This document shows, one piece after another, positions 18,701 through 27,089 of a DNA stretch of 30,107 bases. The translations under genes and the position numbers were made by a program. This DNA is from Symbiodinium natans (taxonomy: Eukaryota; Sar; Dinophyceae; Suessiales; Symbiodiniaceae), in NCBI GenBank assembly GCA_905221605.1, contig CAJNDS010001179.1:1-30107 (forward strand), read 5' to 3'. The notes under the pieces are model-generated. The model saw only the letters and a program-made list of their open reading frames with translations, was not told the DNA's origin and did no database searches. Each line of letters starts with the position of its first letter. Position 1 is the stretch's first letter.

Positions 18701-19894
18701 GTCGGCTGCGGCGCAGAAGTCCAGGGTTGCCAGGTGACGGTTTCGGCCGCTGTCGGGGCCAAGACTGGGGCTTCAACCAGAGTAAAAGAAGACCTGGGCC
18801 ATGGCGTGACTGCCGACTACACTGCCGCCGTGGAGGCTGGCTACATAGCCAAGGCCGAGGCGGAAGCTGGCTGCACGTCCAAGAAGGGTTGCACGGCCAA
18901 GGCCAAGGCATTCGCTGGGGCGTATGCCAAGGCGAATGCCGATTCGCAGGTCGGCAATGAGCACGTCAGCGGCAAGGTGGGCGGGTCCGTGATGGCCGGC
19001 GCTGCTGCCGGCGCAAGCGGCGACGTGAGCGGCGTGTACAGTGATGGAAAGCTGACACTGGGAGGCACCGCTTGCGGCATGGTTGGTGTGGGTGTTTGTG
19101 CGAACGTTCAGTTTGAGGTGGACTTGTCTGCTGGTGAGGACTTGGCTCAAGACCTGGGGGACTTCTTTTCTGACGTTGCCAGCTCCGACGATACTCGCGA
19201 GGCGTTGCGGGCGACATCTGAAGGCTTGAGGGAGTCCCTGGATAGCGGAGCAGCAGCGGCAAGCGCGGTGGCGAGTGAGTCAGCGACTCAGTGGAATAAC
19301 CTCAAGAGGGCCGTCGGCGGCCTTTTCCTGTTACAGGACGTGGACTCCACAAGCGCGGAGATTTTCGCTGAGCTTGATCGCCTAACCGTCAGGTGCCCCG
19401 TTCATCTTGACCCGAAGCCAGTGACGAGTGATTTCGGCAGCATTGAGGAGGCTGAGGGGATGACGAAGAGGCTGCTACAGGTGGCGCTACCAAGACTTGC
19501 AGACTCGGAGACAGATTCCAACAATGATTGGGCCAAAAATGCCTGGTCGTATTTGGGCAGGATCTCGAAGGACGTCGAAAGCTGGTTTACGCAGGCCTTC
19601 CCTCAGCTGCCCGACATCCCCGACATCATCGATGACATCTCCCCCATCCCCATTCCGAACGTTCCCATCCCCATTCCGAACGTTCCCATCCCCATTCCGA
19701 ACGTTCCCATCCCCATTCCGAACGTTCCCATCCCTATTCCGAACGTTCCCATCCCCATCCCGAACGTGCCCATCCCCATCCCGAGCGTGCCCATTCCCAT
19801 CCCGAGCGTGCCCGTCCCCATCCCGAACATGCCCATTCCCATCCCGAACGTGCCCGTCCCGAACGTGCCCATCCCCATCCCGGGTTGGCTCTAG
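15737..19894 (+). CDS. Large intronless Cys-rich secreted or membrane protein with C-terminal PIPIPNV heptad array
   Basis: One open frame of 1385 codons runs from an ATG in strong context (CACCATGG, 15737) to TAG. The frame extends 46 codons further upstream but that part overlaps the preceding gene's tail. A hydrophobic segment (RISLLFCGFCLQASLLTFA, about 38-56) looks like a signal peptide or anchor; an in-frame ATG at 15800 would place it nearer the N-terminus. Then come three related Cys-rich repeats (about 132-345; D..LATWGC.KL.Q.P..(I/V)HDS), two modules ending in HDWGYCR.CP (about 422 and 616), a charged coiled-coil region (about 700-840), an Ala/Gly/Val-rich region with paired Cys (about 935-1130), and about twelve PIPIPNV-type heptads (about 1300 to the end). 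I recognise no family. Surface, wall or adhesive function is inference from architecture. The lack of introns contrasts with its intron-rich neighbours and would fit retroposition. Confidence 0.85.
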   Translation: MATAQDFEDSLVKPLDILSPKMATLIMPPACKGRFQGRISLLFCGFCLQASLLTFAADAPVAAREATCKADNKPVDATQDAAQIVVDETQLLQQFHAKGVLNASSSFRKSSAELVSGRNMKLATSPTIGFMYILSCSTCGQNVCDGPFVEEAATFYYDPYEFGSPSHFPSADCSKFPDNPRLIRACPEQGDCGGQGPQVRLLCFRNFGVLHHLAAWTQCGRSFSDLPYEQNRKGIECDYEIGSDLATWGCDKLPQSPRLIHDSGTGKVYVAETGCQGNSGILHHVTSCNECGWGNFCRQELFSENRADLTCDYEVGVNLPTWGCGKLSQNPKVVHDSQTGAIYVVEEPVAMCAYDTLADGSSPDVRTDEFRYIFNRTGPRGLTWPVECSKEDSLAFGKCHKPAGSQHAYCLRKGISSKVPGAHDWGYCRPCPPEVFTPKCAYVSEADGSRPFPRKDNWRSWTVPGETAWVLAAYDQSCADACRLKSGSWTCSEHDLRQVYTEAQARAAVRAAGHECTRMSFRGTAVFGFATRNGIEGTCMYGSAMASPPSPCERAYMHGASYQNVCPCVSQVPWPNLCSTVHKSGQCAMETLPQEQRKYDHSYCLRPGVTARQDNQHDWGYCRDCPEWFLAQTDLAAMYGETGGVKDYMSTPRQAEGGTCWGPQECKNGLRCIGRTCRQAPMSSWGVRKRVDKDCTGSICAKYNDYLKKMQDYQKQIVRNQKRMIIEYQRLTAEERRIRHKEGLMVAYVTANQRLKLVEDLHRTEASKLPAGDPKRTSHEQIANDLRTRRTPLEQQAGTLDRELRQHRTMVGIHRRVLDNQAKQNAAKHRALMEKLYDDDVNRWPESTTTPPGEAQSDPNYPQRTRNPKDFKWEGAPSDTEIRNVQATLDQMADADLKDRAKKKKRGAMIGYQQQDTARWASLMSEDGRGMLTLEGSYQYQLGACPEGLCVEVGGAVTVAYEHEVYNSDKVSITVRVEAEVYADAGASVGCGAEVQGCQVTVSAAVGAKTGASTRVKEDLGHGVTADYTAAVEAGYIAKAEAEAGCTSKKGCTAKAKAFAGAYAKANADSQVGNEHVSGKVGGSVMAGAAAGASGDVSGVYSDGKLTLGGTACGMVGVGVCANVQFEVDLSAGEDLAQDLGDFFSDVASSDDTREALRATSEGLRESLDSGAAAASAVASESATQWNNLKRAVGGLFLLQDVDSTSAEIFAELDRLTVRCPVHLDPKPVTSDFGSIEEAEGMTKRLLQVALPRLADSETDSNNDWAKNAWSYLGRISKDVESWFTQAFPQLPDIPDIIDDISPIPIPNVPIPIPNVPIPIPNVPIPIPNVPIPIPNVPIPIPNVPIPIPSVPIPIPSVPVPIPNMPIPIPNVPVPNVPIPIPGWL
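19637..19888 (+). repeat. 21-bp coding minisatellite (PIPIPNV)
   Basis: About twelve units of CCCATCCCCATTCCGAACGTT or close variants encode PIPIPNV. The first five are nearly identical at the DNA level (ATTCCGAACGTT). Later ones drift to ATCCCGAACGTG or ATCCCGAGCGTG, and the last units are shortened. All changes keep the reading frame and almost all keep the amino-acid pattern. Reverse-strand open frames here (Gly/Met/Thr or Asp/Gly/His rich) are mirror artefacts. Confidence 0.9.
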
Positions 19895-21120
19895 CTGCCG
19901 CTTGAGATTCCGGCAGCTGCAGCGATTGGCAATCTTATATTGCTCGAACATCCATGACCTGGCTGAGGGGGCTTGTGTAGCAGTGAGGCCATCATACGAA
20001 GGCTGCCGAAGGCTGTAAAGCTGATCCCACTCAGGCGTTTGCTTCTAATTTGTATTTGGTGCTTATGAGGGTTCTCCGAAAGTGCCACTGAGTCCAGCTA
20101 TGCATCAGCCAGAGTGGCCAGCATAAGGCCAGCGCAATTCAATGACTTGCATTTTTGATTTGATCAAGCCAAGCTGTCGGGAACCTACCAATGGCCCTTT
20201 GGCGATGATACCTTGACCGCAAGTTCCACCCAAGTGAGCATGCTTCTGTGTGCCGTGCTACTATATACTGTCCTAGTGACTATGCGCCAGCGTCGCCACG
20301 CTGGACCCCCACAGAAATTTTGCGGACAGCGCGGAACAAGGTGAACAAATCCGTACCGGTCTTGCACGCAGCGGGGAAGGCTAGAAACGCCTTGCTCCCA
20401 CACACATCTTCGTTCGCAGGCTTGCTTACCTAGGTGCAGGCCAAATCCATTTTTCGCAGACAGTCGCCCCGAAGAAGATCGAACAAGGTTTCGAGCGCAG
20501 GTCTTAGGTGCACTCAACCGAGGGAGCCCTGTCATGGAAAGCGCGGTCTCCGGAGATCTGAGTCAGAGCTGAGCAGCTACACCCTAAAGCAAAAACAAAC
20601 CTAGACAGCCTCTGGACAGTCTTGTCCGAAACGCCACGATTGTTCCTTGCAGAGTGGGTAAAAAAGGTACCACATGGTACGTGCAGTGCGGGTGGCAAAA
20701 GCTCCTTGCCCAGGCTATGCAGGCAGCCGAGGGAGACACCATTTACCCTTCCCTGGACGCAGCGCCGGATGAGGCTTGCCTAGCCAGAATGCCGCTCGTA
20801 CGTTTGAGTGGGCTAGGCGCTTTTTTTCGTTTCCGAACTTTGTGGGCCTTCCCAGGGTGATGCGGCGCAAATGCCTGGCACTGCGGCACCGCTCGGACCC
20901 AAGTATTGAAGATGCGGAACTAACTCGATGTCGTATGAGCCCTTGCTTATTTGTTCGCTCAGCACTTACTTCTCTACATTCAATCCATTCTATGTATATA
21001 TATATATATGTATATCTCTTCGAAGTTCCCACCATGACTTGAAAAAACAGCCAGACTGACATCACGCTCGTTGTGTATTTCATTGTGTTAGGAATGTGTA
21101 GCAGACATTCTGCAGGATGT
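19895..21120. other. No gene recognised downstream of the Cys-rich gene
   Basis: This stretch is the 3' flank of the Cys-rich gene plus mixed-composition spacer. A TA-rich microsatellite (TATGTATATATATATATATG) lies at about 20992-21016. Open frames on both strands are below about 120 codons and show no motif. No AATAAA-like signal stands out. Confidence 0.5.
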
Positions 21121-21126
21121 TGAGAT

Positions 21127-21555
21127 CCGGCGGGGAACGCTGGGTGCGGATGGTCACGAAAGCGCTACTTAAGTGGCAGTAGAGACGGCGACGAGGAGAA
21201 GGAGGAGATGAGGCTGAAACAAAATCTAACAACCCTCACCTGACAGGTAGGGAAAACTGAAAGGAGTCTGGCAGACCTCGGCAACAGGATGAGAACAAAG
21301 CATCTCGAGGCTCGCTGGCGAAGAGGACTGTGCATGCAATGCCTGGAAGTCCCAAGGATGCAATCCGATGGTCGCGGTTGAGGTCCGGTGGGGAACGCTG
21401 GGCGCGGATGGTCACGGAAGAGGTCCGGCAACGGCGAGGCGACGAGGAGAAGGAGGAGAAGGAGGAGGAGGAGTGGCAGTAGAGGAGGCGACGAGGAGGA
21501 AAAGGAGAAGGAGGAGATAGGGCTAACATAAAATCTAACAACCCGCACCTGACAG
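21127..21555. repeat. Diverged direct repeat pair with GGAGAAGGAGGA tracts
   Basis: 21127-21250 and 21380-21560 share GGGGAACGCTGGG(T/C)GCGGATG then GTCACG(A/G)AAG, GGCAGTAGAG, GGCGACGAGGAGAAGGAGGA and AAAATCTAACAACCC followed by CACCTGACAGGT. The second copy is expanded by extra purine-rich GGA/GAA units. The intervening DNA is unique. The pair leads directly into the CA microsatellite. Confidence 0.75.
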
Positions 21556-21569
21556 GTGGGGAACAAACA

Positions 21570-21672
21570 CAAACACACAGGCACGCAGGCACGCAGGCAT
21601 GCAGGCACGCAGGCACAGAGGCACAGAGGCACGGAGGCACGGAGGCACCGAGGCACAGAGGCACAGAGGCAC
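21570..21672 (+). repeat. 8-bp minisatellite (AGGCACGC / AGGCACAG)
   Basis: About a dozen octamers of the type AGGCACGC, AGGCATGC, AGGCACAG and AGGCACGG grade into the CA microsatellite on the right. Confidence 0.8.
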
Positions 21673-22178
<506 letters not shown>

Positions 22179-23290
22179 CTACCTCTCTGGCAAGTCACGA
22201 CCCCCGCATGGAATCTTTGGCTGATTCCTAGAAAACTGTAGGCAGGCGCGGACTGTGTCCCATCCTCATATCCAAGTTGTCTGGAGCTTCGTTAGCCCAC
22301 GCCACGCCACGCACCCACCCATGCACTCACGCATGCGCACGCGCAGAGGCGCGCTCAGAAGCGCGTGCAGAGCCACACCCAGAGACAGAACCACACATCT
22401 GTATACTTATTTGTTTGAATCTATGTGTATTCATGTACATTTGGTACATGTGGGCATATCTATGTTGAACTTTTATCGGACACGAAACCGCGCATGACCA
22501 TTCCAGGAGCACGGCATGAGCACTCCAAGATAAGGTCCAAGACCACTCCGAAAGCAGTCCGAGACTTTCCCAGACCACTCCTTCATGAAAAAAACGCTTC
22601 AAGAAGGAATGTATGGGCATATGTTATTAATAAGTAGAGAGATACTACACTAATGTTATTAATAAGTAGAGAGATACTACACTAACGAATGTTTACATGT
22701 TTTCACCTGGGGGGCATCCAGGTTCCGCAGGCTCCAGGAGCTGCGGCGCAACGCCGGCACACCTTTGCCAGGCAGAGGGCACAGGGTTTCGGGTTATGAA
22801 GCAGGGTTTACATAACTGTTTTTGGTGAGTGTGTATAAGGTTCCTTGATAATATTGGTGAGTTCATAGGGCTTCGAGGACTGGCCGAGCTCAGACAAGCC
22901 CGTGTAAGAAAAGGGGTTTAGGGATCGAGGGGCCTGGAAGTGGGAAAGACGGGCAGTGTGGAACACGATGGGAGCAGAGACCATCTCAATATTTCCTGCA
23001 TGGTTTATATCAGACACTGGTGGGAACAGGCATCAGCAAAGCATGGAAGACAAACAACGTTTCGTGCCAGTTCGGTGCGCTGCCACGCCGGCGGAGGCTG
23101 GGAAAAGGGTTCGGTGCTACCGCAATGTAGGAGTTGTTCTCATCTACTGTGTCATCCCTTCTGAATGTCCTTGGCGGCATGTTCCTTATGTTTAGGGTGC
23201 CGCAAAGAGCCCACCCAGGAGCTGCCACCTCTTCGGCCGTCCAGCGCTCGCCACTTTGCCCACCTGATGGAGCTGTCCAAGTGGGTCAAA
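22179..23290. other. No gene recognised; one perfect 32-bp duplication
   Basis: The stretch holds a GCAC/CACGC-rich patch (22295-22345) and a perfect tandem duplication of 32 bp at 22621-22652 and 22653-22684. GGGTTTA words occur near 22803 and 22914. Open frames are short and without motifs. Confidence 0.5.
22621..22684 (+). repeat. Perfect 32-bp tandem duplication
   Basis: The unit starting ATGTTATTAATAAGTAGAGA occurs twice head to tail with no mismatch. Confidence 0.95.
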
Positions 23291-23307
23291 ACAGTACATT
23301 ATTTATC

Positions 23308-23375
23308 ATACATACATACATACATACATACATACACACACACACATATATATATTTATTTATTTATTCATATGT
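23308..23375 (+). repeat. CATA / CA / TA / TTTA microsatellite cluster
   Basis: CATA tetranucleotides pass into CA and TA dinucleotides and then TTTA tetranucleotides. Confidence 0.9.
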
Positions 23376-23594
23376 CATATTCATATAGTAGTATATGTCA
23401 AATTGGACTATAGCCATGCGTCTGATACAGCCGTGCGGATTCGAGGGTGTCAAATAGAGATGATAAAGTCATAGTGGAAGGTGCAGCAAGTAGCCTCCAT
23501 CGCTCGAGGCGTACGCAGCGCCTCCTCCCGGAAAGATCCCCAGCCGCCCCTCAGCTGAATCCATCGAATCCAGGGACATCACGCTGGCCTATCA

Positions 23595-23650
23595 GCCCTA
23601 AACCCTGGTCCTAAAACCCGAAACCCTACATAAGCCCTAAACCCTAAACC
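23595..23650 (-). repeat. Degenerate telomere-like block (CCCTAAA)
   Basis: Six or so CCCTAAA units with errors (CCTGGT, CCTAAAACCCGAAACCC) read in the opposite orientation to the array at the left edge. This is an interstitial telomeric sequence. Confidence 0.8.
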
Positions 23651-23886
23651 GCAACGCTGTGAGCTGGCCGCCTTGGCCTGCCGTGGCTTGTGAACTGGAA
23701 ACGGCAGGGAAGCGCGCCCCAAAAAGCCCTTGCCCTACAGGGCGAAGCCCTGTGGATAAGAGTTATGAATAAGAAGGCCTGGAAAGCTTCGGCCCTCACA
23801 TACCCTCAGCCTTCAAGGCTTGGACCGGTTGCCCTCAACCTTCGACCCCTACCCGTTTTATAGAGGGTGTCCAATAATCACGAACT

Positions 23887-23926
<40 letters not shown>
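23887..23926 (+). repeat. Poly-G run of 40
   Basis: Forty consecutive G are followed by AGGGGAGGGCAGGG. The run can form G-quadruplexes and is error-prone in sequencing, so its length should be treated with caution. Gly (+) and Pro (-) frames across it are artefacts. Confidence 0.95.
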
Positions 23927-23927
<1 letters not shown>

Positions 23928-23929
23928 GG

Positions 23930-25390
23930 GGAGGGCAGGGCAAGATAACTGACAAGCAAGTCGCAGAGAGCGCGGCTTTCAACAGGTCGACGCAGCAAAA
24001 CACAGTCAGAGCTTCTAATTATTATCAGAGTTTGCGGCCTGCGTGTCAAAGTCCATGTTTTGTTGGTTTTGCGATGTCCCCGTTGGGCGTAGCGTGGACG
24101 TACCCCACAGTCCAGGGGGGGCGGGGGGGCAGAGGGGCCTATAGCGTCTGGGATATCTCTCAAGAAATCACAAGATTCTGCGAGCTTGCTTTTTGATTCG
24201 GGTACAAATGCAGGAGCCAGGTACGCACTCCCCGCATCGCGGGGGACTGCCAACGGCTGTTGTCGAGGACCGGACCTGTCCTCTGCTAGGGCTTCCGGAG
24301 TTTCCGGGGAGTCCCCAGTTCATCTCACTTCCCAAGATAGTCCCAAGATGCACTCCCGCCTTTGAACCAGCGAGGCATCCAGCTGCATCGGCATTTTCAG
24401 GCGCGGTGCATTCCACGCTGTCGTTGTTAGCACTTAAGACTGGATGTCAGCAGGCCCATGCTCTGGGGACCAGATGCCCGAGCCTCCAGCACAGGCCGGC
24501 TATCGGAATGTTGAGGCCCGGTTTTGGGAAGCAGCGTTGATGAGGACCAGGGGAGCGCCACATGTGAGCTGCAACAGCCCGAGTTGTACTTGCAGGGAAG
24601 TCGCGGCCCGGCCACCAACACGCTGCTGAATCGAGCCTTGGCGATGAGAGACATTTGGGGGGGTGAGGAGTGGGGGCGGTGGGGAGTTTGGAGTAGCAAG
24701 ATACTGTACTGACACTTGGGCCTTTGCCTAGGTCGCCTCGTCGTCGCGAAAGCCAGTGCGCAGCATGGCCTGCAGACAGACATATAACATATATATATAT
24801 ATCTATATATATATATATTTATTTATATTTATTTGTTTATTTATTTTTTGTTGTGCTATAACATGTGGAAGTGAGAAGCCAGAGGCAGAACACCAGTTGC
24901 GTTGAAGTTTCAGGGGTTTACTCGTGATGCCTGATACGGCAGTACTTCCCCCAGATCTAGGAGTCGAAGTTGAGAAACCCCAAACAGCCCAGGCCAATGA
25001 CAGATCGCCAAAGAACTCTGCTGTTGAATGTAGAAAGCCGCGAAGAAATTCGTCAACAAGTTCACCTCCAGCAAATTAAAAAGTCAAAGTGAAACCTGTT
25101 AATTTCGGGAATCCGCTACTTCATCTGCTTTCATTGCTGCGCCCTCTAGACGCAGAATACGATTCCAAGCACGTAGTGTTGTGACGAATTGGTCCCCCGA
25201 GTCCACTTGCCAGCAAACAAAGCAAAGCGCTCGAAGGCTGGATGCCGCAAAGTCGCTGTCGCAGGCTGTTGCGCGAAGTGCACGTCAGGCCGAGGGCATG
25301 GGTGGGTGGGGGGAGGGGGGGGTCACTTGATTTCAATGTCCACGTTGGGCGTTGCTGGTTGCCGTTTCAGCTGGACATCGTAGTGGGTGG
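23930..25390. other. No gene recognised; TA/TTTA microsatellite
   Basis: Mixed-composition spacer. A TA then TTTA microsatellite lies at 24783-24850. A small hairpin CCCCGCATCGCGGGG lies at 24229-24243. Open frames up to about 120 codons on both strands lack motifs. Confidence 0.45.
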
Positions 25391-25549
25391 CTCAAATTAG
25401 ATCGAACAAGCACATACAAGCAGCTCCCCCGTCCTCATTTGCGTGCTTCCACGAGTCTACTTGAGGCCCTGCGGCGCGGAACACAGCAACCGAAAAAGGC
25501 CAGGCTGGCAATTCAAGCGATGGGGTAGGGGAGGTCTGGGGTTGATTGC

Positions 25550-25660
25550 CCTGCCCTAAACCCCGGAGATCTTCATAAAGTTTGCTGTGTCTGGTCAGAT
25601 CCCCGACTCCGTGCTTGCTGGCATCGTCCACGAGGCCCCTGTATCTTGTGACATGCATTG
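25550..25660 (-). CDS. Possible reverse-strand exon
   Basis: On the reverse strand the frame reads TRYRGLVDDASKHGVGD then LTRHSKLYEDLRGLGQ. The amino-acid mix looks coding, in contrast to the flanks. No family recognised. It would lie downstream of the membrane-segment exon at about 25930-26268 and could belong to the same gene. Splice limits are not established. Confidence 0.28.
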
Positions 25661-25929
25661 GCGTGTTTTCACTTTTTGTACTTGACGTGCTCATTATTAT
25701 AGGCTCACCTGTCGAAAAGGCATACATTTGTGTATATTTGTTGTGACACCGTGATCAAGTCCTGCCACGGCTGAGCCTGGCCAGGTTTACGCCGAGAGCG
25801 CGACAGCATCACGCTCCCAAGTTCGCAGCTGGGCGTTAAGAGCGTTTGATCTTCGGAAGCCAAAGGAAGCAACAGGGGAGACAGAGAAGATTTCAGAGTG
25901 GCAAGCAAACATGCGAGTCCGGCCCCCGG

Positions 25930-26268
25930 CAGCCTAACTTCGCATAGCTCCACAGGTAGTCGTGCAATGGTTCGCAGTGAGTCTGAGCCGCCAGTAGAGA
26001 TTTATGCAGAGTGAGTGCAGCTGCTGAGACGGACGGCCCCTGCCCTGCAGACTTATGTGCGTGGGCGTACTGGAAGGTTGCATCCTTGTGGAGCACCAGC
26101 CAGACCAACACCGTCACAAGTATCACAAGTATGTATAGCCGGTACGTCTGCAAATAAATCTGGGCCCGGCTGTCCCGATGCAAGACAAGAAGGTCCTTGG
26201 GAGGTCTTGGAATTCGGCGTGTTGGCTCCGTTTCTGACACCAGTTTTACGAGGTGCTGAAGCAGGAAC
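25930..26268 (-). CDS. Possible reverse-strand exon with one transmembrane segment
   Basis: Behind a reverse-strand CCAG|G acceptor (26269-26270) the frame reads FLLQHLVKLVSETEP, then RRIPRPPKDLLVLHRDSRAQ, then the hydrophobic segment YILVILVTVLVWLVLHKD, and continues with AALTLHKSLLAAQTHC. A basic stretch before a 15-17 residue hydrophobic run is typical of a membrane anchor. A reverse-strand frame at 26275-26640 (LLAVEEKISDFRSTYEG) may be the preceding exon. If real, this is the only reverse-strand gene in the window. No family recognised. Confidence 0.35.
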
Positions 26269-26792
26269 CTGGCTTTACTGAGTGTGCATGCTCGTCGCTT
26301 GGACTTTGGTCATGGAATACCACTTCTCGTAGCAATTTGAAGTAGAGACTCCCTCATATGTTGATCGAAAGTCCGAGATTTTTTCCTCAACTGCAAGAAG
26401 ACTCTGGGATGCAGCCTGCAGTGGTCTGTCCAGTTTCTTCCACCTGCAGTGTGGACAGCCTTCAAATAGGTTCGAGTAGCCCATCAAATGGGGACCAGCG
26501 CTCTTAGCGGCCAAACGGCCCTCGACGCAAGTGGCACGTCTCCAGCAAAGTGCGCCTAAAATCGCGGATCGTGCATGATCATGCTGCACCAAGCGATCGT
26601 GCACCCAGCTCAGTAAGACCTGCTTTGCACTGGAGGACAATCGGAGTCGTACGCACAGCGGGGCAAGATAACGCCAGCTTCTGGAGGTTCAGATTGCGTT
26701 GAGACCGCCCAATACATGCTCAGTCATGGCTTCAGCTGTTCGTGACGGGCCAGCACCACGCCTTCCAGACATCTTCTATATTCCAGTTGTGA

Positions 26793-26975
26793 TCGATGCA
26801 CAGGTGCTTTGGCGCGGCTGCTTGCCGAGCGCCGAAAGAACATGCTGCCAAAGAGTGTAGGGGCTTTCATTGCCTTGTATGCTGATGTGAAGCAACCCAT
26901 CCGCACCGACCATGAGACATTTACGACTACAGTGCACAACTTGGATCGTTGGCTCATCCACGAACTTGGACCACG
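26793..26975 (+). CDS. Possible exon, function unknown
   Basis: After a CACAG|G acceptor (26799-26803) the + frame reads ALARLLAERRKNMLPKSVG, then AFIALYADVKQPIRTDHETF and TTTVHNLDRWLIHELG. The composition is that of a folded protein. The preceding bases in another frame read LPDIFYIPVVIDAQVLW, also exon-like. The two frames abut without room for an intron, so a frameshift or a decayed copy is possible. No family recognised. Confidence 0.3.
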
Positions 26976-27089
26976 GAATCCGGGAGGCTGCCCGAAGGGC
27001 TCGTACTCCTTGATTTTTGGTGGCAGAATTTACTGTGCAAAGGTCTCCGTTGGTGCCTCAGCTCATCCCTGCAAAGCTCACTAGCACAG

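Noticed and set aside
19487-19951. Reverse-strand frame with Asp-Gly-Asn-Val repeats and a Gly-Met-Gly-Thr frame opposite the heptad array
   Set aside because: These are mirrors of the PIPIPNV coding minisatellite. The + frame continues unbroken from a 1300-codon non-repeat protein.
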